Below are positions 42,601 through 54,299 of a stretch of DNA of 64,000 nucleotides, in pieces (position 1 is the stretch's first letter; the number at the start of each line of letters is the position of its first letter). The notes beneath the pieces were generated by a model. It searched no databases. It was not told where the DNA came from and saw only the letters and a list, made by a program, of their open reading frames with translations. The stretch lies in the NCBI GenBank assembly GCA_958496175.1, contig OY292276.1, positions 11,488,001 through 11,552,000 of the forward strand, given 5' to 3'. The translations under genes were made by a program, and so were the position numbers. Source of the stretch: Sisyra terminalis (Eukaryota; Arthropoda; Insecta; Neuroptera; Sisyridae).

Positions 42601-45600
42601 GCGACTCTCCATGCAAGAAAAATAATTTAATTAATTTTGTATTATATAGAAAGTTTTAAGTCAAAATAAACTTGCAATTTTTATGATAGTTCAAAAATTG
42701 TAAATAATCTACAAGCATTGTGGGGGGAAATTTCAAACGAATGAAAGAACCTTCTGAATACTTATAAGTTTGTATAGAACTCCTTTGTTCCATTTTTACT
42801 ACTTATCAAATTATCAATAAGTATAGCAAAGAAAAATGATTATCTCCATTTCTTTTTCCAAAGTAAATAATTGTTTAAGTTTAAACTTTATACTATAATT
42901 TCTTTGAGCCATTAACCTTAATTGCAATATAATAAGACCGTAGTTAACAAGAACTTTATTTAATTTTCTACCAAAGAAGCACAGAAACCTATTGTTTCGA
43001 TGATTAAATCAAATAAGTGAGTAATAACTCTATTTGAAATTAGAAGTGGAGAACTTGAAATATATTCAAATGTTGATTTTTCTTTTTTTAGTACCAAATG
43101 GGGAAAACATTTACAAATAAAAGGCTCTATTAACCTTTTAAATTTGACGTGATTATGCCAATTTAACATATTAAAAGGTTTTTTTTTTTTGGTTGAAGAA
43201 CAAAACTTTATTTTTATCACAACTGTTTGATCAATAAACTGTAGTTGTAGATGCTTCCATGTTTTGCTTGAGTATTAAGTGGGATAAAGGCGAAGGAGAA
43301 ATCGCCTCCCACATGTACCCATACATATATAGTTTGTATACGTAAGGGATTGGGAAAGATTAAAATTTAAATTTTCCCCCTCAATTATACCCATTACTGT
43401 GCTCATTATTCTGTTGGACTATCGAGGAATGATTGATATTCCTTTCATGATTGAGAAATAAAAGAAAAAAAAGAAGTAATGTTTTACTCACTCGGGTTAT
43501 TATTGGATTGGGGAGAAAATGATTGTTTCAGTGGTGTAAAGGTTGCGCCAATTGCAAACTCTTTTCTGATTAACATAAACAGGCAATTATTTTCTTTGCC
43601 ATGACCTTCACTGGGTGCTTTTTTTCTGTGCTCTTATCCTGAGTTAAAAATTGCAGCAAAATTTGCTCAACATGCAAATAGTACGTTTTGTTGATTTAAA
43701 TAGACGAGTGATTTATTTTGCTGGCTATGCGATTATTATTATTTTTATCGTTTTTTCTTTTCTTTTCTTTCCTTTTCGGTTTCAATTAGAACAACGAGCG
43801 AAACTGGCAATGTTTTGATAGTGAAATGTATAATGAGCAATTTTTGCAGGCCCATCATCAATCAAGCGATGATTCATGGCCGCAGAAAAAAAACCGAACT
43901 CTGTTTATAATCACAACAAATCGTTGTATTTATTGCAAGTAGAAAGATAAGTTCTTCTGCAAAATAAATAAATATGAATGAACCAAATGCTCTGTTATAA
44001 GTAATATAAAACAGAACTTGTTTTCGCCACTATGGAACATTTTCATTAACTCCAAATTCTTTCCATTGAATTATCATATTTTAATTACATAGAATTGTAA
44101 ATGAATGTTTTTCTTAAGCATTGCGGATTTTTTGCAAATTTACGTACCGAGGGGAGAGTTCCTACTCTTACTGGTCTTAATGTAAACTTATTGTTCTAGA
44201 GACTGTATACTAGACTGCGTCAAAAAAATACTATTTTTTTTTTGAAAAGTATATCTAAAATATCGTTCAAGGCGACAAAAAAATCGGGAAGGTTTAAGCC
44301 CTTAATATTAATATTAAGAGGTCTTTCATTTTTAATTTCGATTTTTTATTTGTGCTTTCATTTTTGCGTCAATGCTGTCAAACTATCAAGGTAAAAAAAT
44401 TGATCTGCATTTTTATTAATAGAAAATTAAATTCCCTAATATACAGAAATGAACAATATAGATTCTTGAAGGGAATTTAATGCTCTACAAAAAATGTCTC
44501 TTAATATTTTTACATAAAATCACTTTTTCAAAAGTTATTCACAATGAAAGTTGAAGGAACAATTAAATTATTGTTTTTTTCGTTCTTGAACCAATTTTGA
44601 AAAAAATGATTTTATGAAAAAACGATAAGAGACCTTTTTTGTAGAGCATTAAATTCCCTTTAAGAATCTATATTGTTCATTTCTATATATTTATTTGTTC
44701 TTTAGTTACAAAATTCCAAAATAAAGAAGATAAATCTAAAAATTATATCAATGTTGAAAGCTTGATTATTCGGAAACAGCGTCTCTGGCAAAAATTTTTC
44801 AAAGAGATGTTTTTTGTAGGGAATTTAATTTTCTTTAAATATATGTGTAGATGAATTTTTAATCATAGATCATAAAACGTCAATGATCTATTATTGATAA
44901 AGTACCGAAATTGCTCTTCAAAGCAATAAAAAATATTATTTTATCTGAAAATGTTGAAATATCATCATCAATATACTGGGCCAAAAGAATCGACTATTTT
45001 TTTTTAAATGTATTTCGAAAATATTGTTCAAGATGACAAAAATAAATATTGGGAAGGTTTGAGCCCTTAATATTAATAATAACAGGTCTATCATCTTTAA
45101 TTTCGATTTTTTATTTGTGCTTTCATTTTTGCGTCAATGCTGTCAAACTATCAAAGTAAAAAAATTCACCTGCACATATATTTATAGAAAATTAAATTCC
45201 CTACAAAAAACGTCTCTTTGAAAATTTTTGCTAGACACGCCGTTTCCGAGCAATCAAGCTTTAAACATTGATATAATTTTTAGATTTATCTTCTGTATTT
45301 TGGAATTTTGTAACTAACGAACAAATAAATATATAGAAATGAAAAACATCGGTTCTTGAAGCGAATTTAATGCTCTACAAAAAAGGTCTCTTAACAATTT
45401 TACATAAAATCACTTTTTCAAAAGTTATTCACAATTAAAGTTGACGGAAAAATTAAATTATTGTTTTTTTCGTTGTTGAACCAATTTTGAAAGAGTGATT
45501 TTATGTAAAAACGTTAAGAGACCTTTTTTGTAGAGCATTAAATTCCCTTTAAGAATATTTATTTGTTCTTTAGTTACAAAATTCAAAAATAAAGAAGATA

Positions 45601-48600
45601 AATCTAAAAGTTATATCAATGTTTAAAACTTGATTATTCGGAGACGGCGTGACTGGCGAAAATTTTTATAGAAACGTTTTTTGTAGGGAATTTAATTTTC
45701 TATCAATATATGTGCTGATGAATTCTTTTATCTTTATAGTTTGGCAACATTGACGCAAAAATGAAAGCACAAATAAAAAATTGAAATTAAAGATGATATA
45801 CCTCTTAATATTAATAATAAGGTCTCAAACCTTCCCGATATTTTTTTTTGTCACATTGAACAGTATTTTCGAAATACTTTTCAAAACAAAAAAAAATTAT
45901 CGATTTTTCGGCCCAGTCTATTGGTGATGATATTTGGACATTTTCAGCTAAAATTATATTTTTTGTTGCTTTGATGAGCAATTTCGGTACTTTATCAATC
46001 ATAGATCATTGACTTTTAATGATCTATGATAAAAAATTCATCTGCACATATATTTATAGAAAATTGTATTTCCTACAAAAAATGTCTCTATAAAAAATTT
46101 TGCCAGACACGCCGTTTCCAAATAATCAAGCTTTAAACATTGATATAATTTTTAGATTTATATTCTTTATTTTGGAATTTTGTAACTGACGGACAAATAA
46201 ATATATAGAAATAAACAATATAGGTTCTTGAAGGGAATTTAATGCTCTACAAAAAAGGATCTCTTAACGTTTTTACATAAAATCACTTTTTCCAAATTTA
46301 AATTAAGTTCTCTGATTTTCTTTATTTCCTTGATCGCTGGATACTCTGTACTATCTACTAATATTGAGGACATATAATTAAAAAATAAGCCAATAATTAT
46401 CTAGTTTCATTAAAATTTTTAAGACCTAAAAAAATTACAATTATACCAGAATGGCCCATGAAATTATTTTTACCGTAAGCATATAATGATTATGATGGCT
46501 TATACATCAAAAGGCTATCAATATTGTGTCGTTCTTCTGCGTAAAACGATATGCAAATTGGTTTCGTATACGTATGAAGAATTAATAAAGAAAAAATAAA
46601 AACGAGATGAAAAAGGCCACGTGCTGCTTGCTGAAATTCATAATTCGATTGGATGTCTAATGAAACACAAATACCTACACAAAAGGCTGACGCGTGTGGT
46701 TCACCTGCGTTTTTTCTCTAAAGCCTATAACTATATCGCATCGTAACAGGTGACGTTAAATTTTTTTTAGAAACGTAATAGCCGTACACTCCAATATGCA
46801 TTATGAAATAATAGCCACAATCAACATCTGCCACCATAAATTTAAGACACTGTCCTTTGTGGGTCCAGCATCTTTGCCTTCAGCCCTGACCAAAACCAAG
46901 CAAATTAGGAAACTGGTATACTAAAGCGAACGTAGGTACAGCCCTTTTACCACTTTGAATTACTAGAAACGTTAAGTAGCTACTGCTGGTATGTTAAAGC
47001 GATACGAAAAGTTTAAGTCGATCGAATTTCTTCGATTGGTTTATTGCTCTTTTAGATACGAAAAGGTCACGACATGAAGTGCTCATTAACATTAAACATA
47101 TTGTCCTGCTTGACATTTCTAACATTATCATATAAAGGATAATCATAAATTGAAATCCTTTTTATAGAAAACAGTCCCCTATATATTGGTGATTAGACTG
47201 GGCCAAAAAAATCGACAATTTTTTTTCTGAAAAGTATATCGAAAATATTGAGCCCTTCATATTAATATTAAGAAGTTTATTATCTGTAATTTCGATTTTT
47301 TATTTGTGCTTTCATTTTTGCGTCAATGCTGTCAAATTATCAAGGAAAAAAAACTCATCTGCTCAAATATTTAAAGAAAATTAAATTCCCTACAAAAAAC
47401 GTCTTTTTAAAATTTTTTGTCAGACACGCCGTTTCCGAATAATCAAGCTTTAAACATTGATATAATTTTTAGATATATCTTCTTTATTTTGGAATTTTGT
47501 AACTAACGAACAAATAAAGATATAGAATTGAACAATATAGATTCTTGAATGGAATTTAATGCTCTACAAAAAAGGACCTCTTAACGTTTTTACATAAAAT
47601 CACTTTTTCAAAAGTTATTCACAATTAAAGTTGAAGGAACAATTAAATTATTATTCTTTTCGTTGTTGAACCAATTTTGAAAGAGTAATTTTATGTAAAA
47701 ACATTAAGAGACCTTTTTCGTAGAGCATTAAATTCCCTTCAAGAATCTATATTGTTCATTTCTATATATTTATTTGTTCTTTAGTTACAAAATTCCAAAA
47801 TAAAGAAGATAAATCTAAAAATGATATCAATGTTTAAAGATTGATTATTCGGAAACGGTGTGTCTGGCAAAAATTTTCAACAAAAGGTTTTTTTGTGAGG
47901 AATTTAATTTTCTATAAATATAATTTATATAATTTTATATGTGCAGATAAATATTTTTACTTTGATAGTTGGACAGCACTGACGCAAAAATGAAAGCACA
48001 AATAAAAAATCGAAACTAAAGATAATAGACCTCTTAATATTAATATTAAGGACTCAAACCTTTCCGATATTTTTTTTTTGTTACCTTGAACAATATTTTC
48101 GATATACTTTTCAAAAAAAAAAAATAGTCAATTTTTTTGGCTCAGTCTATTAGTGATGATATTTGGACATTTTCAGCTAAAATAATATTTTGTATTGCTT
48201 TGATGAGCAATTTCGGTACTTTATCAATCATAGATCATTGACGTTTAATGATCTATGATTGAGTACTTGATAGAGTCCCGAAAGGCGACGAAACGTCCTA
48301 CAAAAATCAAATACAAATCATTAAGAAGATAAATTTGATTATATTTCTTTAGTCCAAACAAAAACCTATGAAAATAACTAATAATGGATATTAACCGAGT
48401 AAATTTTTATTGCTAAAAGAAAATATCTTATAAAAATCTTAAAGCTTCCACTAATGATTTGTACTGATAGCGAAATTTTGTATTCTCAATGGACTTTCTT
48501 TGTTTAATATATGTTCCAATTAAATTTTCTTTAACTATCAAAAGTTTCCAGGAAACCAAAAAAAAATTTTATTACAACCCTTGAAGCCAAGACCAAAAGC

Positions 48601-51600
48601 AAAGTATGATAATCCAATAAAACGCTACAGCATACATTTTGATTAGGCTGGACCAAAAAAAAGTCAGTTTTATTTAAAAGCTATACCAAAAATATTATTA
48701 GGGAATTGTATTCTTTCAGGTCTAAATCGATGTATAATGTGAAGTATATATATCAGGATGTGGTAGACCAAACAAATTAGCAGTGTTTTACTTCATTTAT
48801 TGCAATTGCAACATTTCCTTGGTGTTATTCCAACTTCATCAGGCTTCCAGCTTTGTTGGAATAACACCAATGACCAACGAAACATTACAATTGAAATAAA
48901 TGAAGTAAAACACTGCTAACTTATTTGGTCTACTACATCCTGATATATCCTTCACATTATTTACGATGACAAAAAAAAATTGTATAGTTTTTAGTATAAT
49001 ATTGATATTAAGAGATCTACCATGGCAATTTTTGATTTTTCAAGGAAATTATGACCTCTTTTTCACCCCAACCCTCTTATCAAAACTTAATCCATTAACA
49101 AAGTATGTCAAAAGTTGCAAATTAAAAATGCATCGAAACAATCTTTTCAAAACCGATTTGTTATTTATCAAATCTAACTTTGAACATAAAATAAAATAGG
49201 AAATTTTTTATTAATAGCAGAAGAAGCTTTGTTCGACTGCTCTAATTTTCGTAAGATTTGGGGGTTTAACTCAGTGGTTCTCAAACTTTACGTACGCAAA
49301 TATGTCACAACTATTTACCTTAAATATTAAATTGAATTAAAATATAATTCTATTGGCTGCAACATACTCAGCCTAGTCTTTTGATATACTATAGCTCTGA
49401 TAGGGTAAAAATATTCAAGTATTAAGTATTAGATCGCCAAAATAAATGTTTGGGAACCACTAAACTTGAATGCAACTGCAGTGTAGAGTTTCACAAGATA
49501 TACATTTTAGAGAACTTGGATTATTCTCAAATCAGCCATATCGTATTCAAATCAAATCATAAATCACAATGTTTGCCAAAAACATTTCTCCATTTGGCTT
49601 TCAAAGTATTCTGATATATATTGGTGGAAAAATAAAGAAATGCCAAACAAATGGAATTTCTGTAGGAATAAAAATGAAGTTACACTGAAATTGAATTTCA
49701 AATATCAATGATAAACCAACAATGGGCGCCGGCAGAAAATTTTGCCAATTTTTTTTATAAGGGAGCTGGCCAATTAAATATATTTCTAAGAGCCAGCATT
49801 TTCACTCATGGATAGATACAATATATCCTTAAGATAACACCTTAATAGATAAAAATTTATCTGTCAGATAATTCTCGTACATTCATCCCACACATATTAC
49901 TATTCTTAAGTGAAAATACGTTTATTTTCTGTATTCTCCGGATAAAATTTTGACTAGAAGATAAATGTCGCTATCTAGATGTGAAAATATTGGCCCTTAA
50001 TTGAATTCCACACCCTTGAAATCTATTTATTTGTTTAATATAGCGTAACAATATAATATAATATAACAATAGACCTAATGCAACTGTTTTAAAAACTATG
50101 TAAATTGTTCTAAATTAATATCATGACATTTATCTGATAATTTTTATTTTTACTTGTTGGATTAAAGTTGGATGTCTAGTTGGACTAGTCGGATCATTTA
50201 GGCGATCCAACTAGTAGTCCGACTAGCAGTACTGCAAGTCGGAGCGTGAATTGCCTGCTTTACTTGTATCAAAAGGTTCAATATTGAATTGTTTAATGAA
50301 AAGATAAATTTTTAATTCACTAAACACAATTAGCTTCTAAAGTTCTAATCCATAGAAAAGAAATTGGGAATTATTTCCAGGATAAAAAAATGTTTTCCCG
50401 TGAAGATAATGATAAAAATTGTGTAAATTATTATTTTTATGATGACTATTCAATAATCTGTTTATAGCTTGGTATCAATAAATGGACTGTGACGTCATAG
50501 AAGACCCATTAGCACACCTATCGTGTTCAGACTCTCATTAGCTAATTAAAATTGAAATTGTTTTTTCTACCAAAATGTAAAATATTCAAACCTAAAAATT
50601 AATTTTTCCACATTTTATAATCTCCTTTATCGACAGTAAAAAGGAATTATTTTTAAGATAAAAAAAGTTTTCTCGTGAAGATAATGATAAAAATTGTGTA
50701 CTTTTGTATTATTTTTATGATAACCACTCATTAATCTGTTTTAGCTTGATTTCAATAAATGGACTGTGACGTCACAGAAGACCCATAAGCGCACCCATCG
50801 TTTTCAGACTTTCATTTGCTAATTAAAATTAAAACTGTTTTTTCTGCCAAAATGTAAATTATTCAAAACTAAAAATTAATTTTTCCACATTTTATAATGT
50901 CCTTTATTGACAGTAAAAAGGAATTATTTTTAGGATAAAAAAATATTTTTCCGTGAATATAATGATAAAAATTGTGTACATTTTTATTATTTTTATGATA
51001 ACCACTCATTAATCTGTTTTTAACTTGGTTGCAATAAATGGACTGTGACGTCATAGAAGACCCATTAGCACACCTATCGTGTTCATCCTCTCATTAGCTA
51101 ATTAAAATTGAAATTGTTTTTTCTGCCAAAATGTAAATTATTCAAAACTAAAAAGTGGTTTTTCCTTTTCAGACTTTCATTTGCTAATTAAATTGAAACT
51201 GTTTTTTTCTAGCAAAATGTAAATTATTCAAAACTAAAAATTGGTTTTCCAACATTTTATAATATCCTTTATCGACAGTAAAAAGGAATTATTTTTAGGA
51301 CAAAAAAATTTTTCCGGTGAAGATAATGATAAAAATTGTGTACTTTTTTATTATTTTTATGATAACTACTCATTAATCTGTTTTTAACTTGGTTTCAATA
51401 AATGGACTATGACGTCATAGAAGATCCATATCATTTTCGAGTTCTCATTTGCTAATTAAAATTGAACCTTTTTTTTCTAACAAAATGTAAATTATTTAAA
51501 ACTAAAAATTACTTTTTCTACATTTTATCGACAATAAAAAAAATAATTTTTTGAAGCCGTTAAACCCCTTAAGTGTTTATATATAAAAGGTATTTTTAAC

Positions 51601-51676
51601 AATTTTTTTTATTTGCAGAATCCAGTGATATTCACCCCAAACGTCCCCATAATTGGTTCAACAACAAATCAGCCAG
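39618..51676 (+). CDS. Unidentified gene, first two putative coding exons (partial)
   Basis: Exon 1 39618-39651 (donor AAAG|GTAAAT) and exon 2 51619-51676 (acceptor tttttttatttgcag, donor CAG|GTTAGT). They join in phase as MCDYAIYNKAK + ESSDIHPKRPHNWF + NNKSA, continuing in phase 2 beyond the window or in an exon I did not find. Both exons are clearly GC-richer than the surrounding DNA. The alternative frame is also open across the join (MQFITKPK + NPVIFTPNVPIIGSTTNQP). I do not recognise either product. If real, the gene is divergent from neur with start sites within a few hundred bases. The intron would be 12 kb and full of repeats. Confidence 0.35.
40069..41604. mobile_element. Non-autonomous mariner-like element (transposase lost)
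   Basis: The left TAGGTGTACCGGAAAGTAAT, continuing into TTCGTTTTT, is mirrored at the right by AAAAACGAAATTACTTTTCG followed by GTAC. These are mariner-type inverted ends with TA at the outer edge. The 1.5-kb interior has no D,D34D transposase frame. It is filled instead with tandem repeats and a small MITE duplicated twice. Confidence 0.7.
40271..41312. repeat. Nested tandem repeats inside the mariner-like shell
   Basis: The segment caacgcaaagttaccactaa recurs at about 40445, 40668 and 40998 (spacings 222 and 329 bp). The first two intervals hold a ~150-bp MITE with gccatttacgctc / gagcgtgaatggt ends and several ccaactagtcgg motifs. The third holds a ~260-bp unit (aaggaaaaatggaaaaattt) present twice. 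A fragment of the MITE lies at 50159-50262. Confidence 0.75.
42268..42487. repeat. Interspersed repeat, longer copy with two CRE octamers
   Basis: This is the longer copy of the repeat at 1-113. It carries TGACGTCA at 42268-42275 and 42365-42372. An open forward frame of 76 codons overlaps it, but no family is recognised. Confidence 0.55.
44211..46298. mobile_element. Compound giant fold-back A3 (three nested layers)
   Basis: The outer arms (44211-44868 and about 46025-46298) and an inner complete element (44974-45920, TACTGGGCC...GGCCCAGTCTA) belong to the same TA-flanked superfamily. Between them lies a third sequence B (aatcatagatcat... on the left, gatgagcaatttcggtactt on the right), itself inverted around the inner element. 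Motifs gctctacaaaaaaggtctct and cttaatattaatattaag recur in each arm. There is no ORF beyond mirror artefacts. Confidence 0.75.
44974..45920. mobile_element. TA-flanked giant fold-back, inner copy of A3
   Basis: A 947-bp palindrome with ends TACTGGGCCAAAAGAATCGA and TCGATTTTTCGGCCCAGTCTA. It is closely related to 47194-48149. The arms meet near 45450. Confidence 0.8.
47194..48149. mobile_element. TA-flanked giant fold-back element A4
   Basis: A 956-bp palindrome with ends TAGACTGGGCCAAAAAAATC and GATTTTTTTGG-like sequence closing with CTCAGTCTA, so TA is at both edges. Its arms carry taatattaatattaag about 70 bp from the ends and aatgctctacaaaaaaggac / gagaccttttttcgtagagc near the centre. 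A solo arm of sequence B follows (48150-48260). Confidence 0.82.
48150..48300 (+). repeat. Sequence B arm ending in a hammerhead-like motif
   Basis: gatgatatttggacattttc through atcatagatcattgacg matches the B arms at 44870 (inverted) and 45925. It is followed by CTTGATAGAG, TCCC, GAAA, GGCGAC, GAAACGTC, i.e. a damaged hammerhead with an intact GAAACGUC cleavage side. This ties the B layer to the ribozyme-bearing elements. Confidence 0.55.
48737..48960. repeat. Small palindrome with decayed hammerhead at its centre
   Basis: aatgtgaagtatatatatca pairs with tgatatatccttcacatt at the right. The arms share gcagtgttttacttcattta. On the minus strand 48812-48842 reads CTGATGA, A, GTTGG, loop, CCAA, GGAAATGTT. 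The right arm has CCAACGAAACATT. CG-to-TG/CA changes have removed the ACGT helix III in both. Confidence 0.7.
49272..49461. mobile_element. Short hAT-type MITE (cagtggttctcaa ends)
   Basis: It starts cagtggttctcaaacttta and ends aatgtttgggaaccacta, a classic hAT MITE terminus, about 190 bp long. The flanking target duplication is not clear. Confidence 0.65.
50360..51545. repeat. Satellite-like tandem array, ~277-bp unit, each with a CRE octamer
   Basis: The block aatggactgtgacgtca recurs at 50484, 50761, 51040 and 51404 (spacings 277, 279 and 364 bp). Each unit also has acagtaaaaaggaattattt and gataatgataaaaattgtgt. Perfect TGACGTCA lies at 50490, 50767, 51046 and 51410. The last unit is extended by an internal partial duplication. 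The array ends about 70 bp before the exon at 51619. Confidence 0.85.
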
Positions 51677-52497
51677 GTTAGTCACACTTCTGCATTTATT
51701 ATCCAAATCAAATTTCCAAAAATTGATTCATAAATTTTACAAAAATCCAATAATTACGTGACGTACACTTTAAATATTTATTTGCATAAATGGACGACCA
51801 CTTTTCAAAATCACTTTAGTGGCATACATGTGATGAAAGTGGTTTGTTCTATGAATTATTGACATTGGTAATTGATTAATCAATTCCCGGTATCAGAACG
51901 ATTATGAGTAAAATCGTCAGAACAATTGTGTTTTTAATCGAAAATGTTCGAATAAAAATAATATTATAGATGGAGGCTTCGTTAAATATTGATATTATTT
52001 ATTATTAATGAGATGAAAAAGACTATAACGTATATAGAATGTAGAACTATGATTGTGTTGGCATTTTATTACAGAAAATCAATATGTGGAGAATATTAAA
52101 ATTTAAACGATTTAACAAAAATGGGTATATTTAACCCAGATATATCCGAAAATATCAAGGTTTTTCTAAAATTCATCCCCTAAATTAGCAAAAAATCGAT
52201 ACAAGTTTCCACAGGAAACGATCATTTTTAGAAAGTATATAAAAGTTTGTTTTGAAAATTCAACTTTAAATTTTGCATATAACACTGATAAACAAAAAAA
52301 CTTTTTTTCTGTGTAACAGGAAAATTTTTGGCTGATTCCATTAGGAATAAGAGCAAGTAGAGTTGAATTAGTAGTTTGAACTTTTAGATACGAAAAGTTT
52401 TATTGTAATATGATTTTTTTTACTTTTCTTAAATTACAAATTATTTTAAGAAAAATTAAATTTTTATCAATGTTATAATATTAATATAAGTACTTTC

Positions 52498-53307
52498 TTA
52501 TGATTTTCTCCTATATTTTGAGTCAGGAAAGTCCCTCTGTAATCCCCAGCAATAATCTGCCAGCATAGTTGGACTCCATATTCCCTGGTATCGTTTTTCT
52601 ATGGTAAAAATGTCTTGGCGGAATCTTTCCCCATGTTCGTCACTAACGGCACCCAAGTTTGGGGGAAAAAAGTCTAAATGTGAATGTAAAAAATGTATTT
52701 TTAAGGACATATTGCAGCCTAATGCTTTATAATTCTCTAAAAGTTCCACGACAATAGTTTTATAGTCATTTGATCGGTGATTTCCAAGAAAATTTTCAGT
52801 GATTTTTATAAGTGCTTTCCAAGCTGGTTTTTCTGGACCATCGAGTTGTTCTTTAAGTATATCATCTTTTATCACTTGCCTGATTTGAGGACCTACAAAC
52901 ACACCTTCTTTAATCTTAGCGTTACTGATTTTAGGGAATTTTTCTTTTAGGTATTGAAATCCAGCGCCATTTTTATCTATTGCTTTCACAAAGTTTTTTT
53001 TAACGTAATAGTTTTCCCTATCCCTACTGTCCCATTCACAAAGAAAACAACAAAATTGTGTACACCCAAGTTGCAATCCTAATAAAAGGACAACAACTTT
53101 TAAATTTCCGCAAATTTTCCATTTGTGTTCGTCATATTTAATCTTTTCTAAAAGAAATTTCATTGTTTCATAGGATTCTTTCATGTTAGCACTATAATCT
53201 ACCGGTACAGAGGGAAGATTATTACCATTGTAACAAAACTGCCTTTAAGCTTGTTTTTGAAGCATCAATAAATAAACGCCACTCTTCACTTTTTTTATTG
53301 TATTCCC
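52498..53307 (-). pseudogene. Decayed transposon-derived ORF (cc8L18.2-like arthropod family)
   Basis: A 228-codon frame (53184-52498) ends LADYCWGLQRDFPDSKYRRKS and contains LKIHFLHSHLDFFPPNLG, SDEHGERFRQD and FCCFLCEWDSRDR. I recognise this as a repeated family found in many arthropod and cnidarian genomes and usually named uncharacterized or cc8L18.2-like. Upstream, EEWRLFIDASKTSLKAVLL (about 53190-53307) is the same protein in another frame, separated by what looks like a one-base deletion near 53236. Compared with the usual protein, about 40-45 residues are missing after VKKNF. So it is frameshifted, internally deleted and lacks its N-terminal half. The mobile class of this family is uncertain. 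Confidence 0.75.
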
Positions 53308-54299
53308 AAAATATTAATAACACCACAGACATTGTTACAAAATATCACGGAAACTAGACCCACTCAAATTAATATACATATGATTTTGTGGAGAGCTTGG
53401 GTAGATATTTCGAAATTACTGCTTACTTTTCTTGTTACAAAATTTTGTTGATCAGTGTAATATAGAAGAAGTTGCAAAAGTGCCGGGTGTTGGCAAAAAC
53501 CGTGTGTATGTCTGTAAGATTGAAAGGGTTAAATTATAATGCTGGTATTGGTACAGAGACATTGGGGAAAAAATGTATGTTAACATTATATGATGTACTT
53601 GAAGTTAAAACTTCAATTCTCACCATTTGGTAAAAGTGATGAAGAAGTATATTTTTGTATAGGTAGCGACAACAGATGATGCGGAATAATTGACCAGCTG
53701 TTTTGGGGTTTAGTACCCTTGGCATTATTATTAAGTCCATCCTCCTGAAGACAAATACCATCAACAGACGTACGGATGTTCAATGTGTAGGCTGAAACGG
53801 CTGAAGCCAATGCATACGAATATATCTTGCTATTCCTCCTTATACCCCAAAAAAAAAAATGCTGTCTTTGTTGTGGTGACAATTACCCATTGTTTATTGT
53901 ACATTGGTACTTGACAGACTTTTATATTTGAATTAATATCAAAGAAACAATAAAATTCATTGTAAAACATAAATTTTAAGACAATCCATCAGATCCATAA
54001 GAAAACGCGGAAAATTCAATTGAGACTTTATGATTTTCATTTGAAGCCGGTTGAACCCCGTTTTCGATTTTCGGGGAGAAAATTTGTTATAACAGTTGGA
54101 CCTTTAGTCTTTGTAGTTCTTAAGGTAAATATACACAAAAGGTAGTAAATTAGTCCTCGAATCGATCGTATGGACACCAAATGGTCATAATATTCGACAT
54201 CTGGATTTTGGAATTATTTTAGACACCCGTGCACATGGTTTTGGTCGAATAAAAGGGGTGAGTGGTGAAACCATTTATGACCGAAATTTTAAATTTATT

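Larger units (their letters stand above)
39652..51618 (+). other. Repeat-rich interval upstream of the 51.6-kb exon
   Basis: It holds the mariner-like shell (40069-41604), two fold-back complexes (44211-46298, 47194-48260), a small palindrome (48737-48960) and a satellite (50360-51545). The segments 42500-44200 and 46300-47190 are largely unique; I see no exon in them. Confidence 0.55.
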
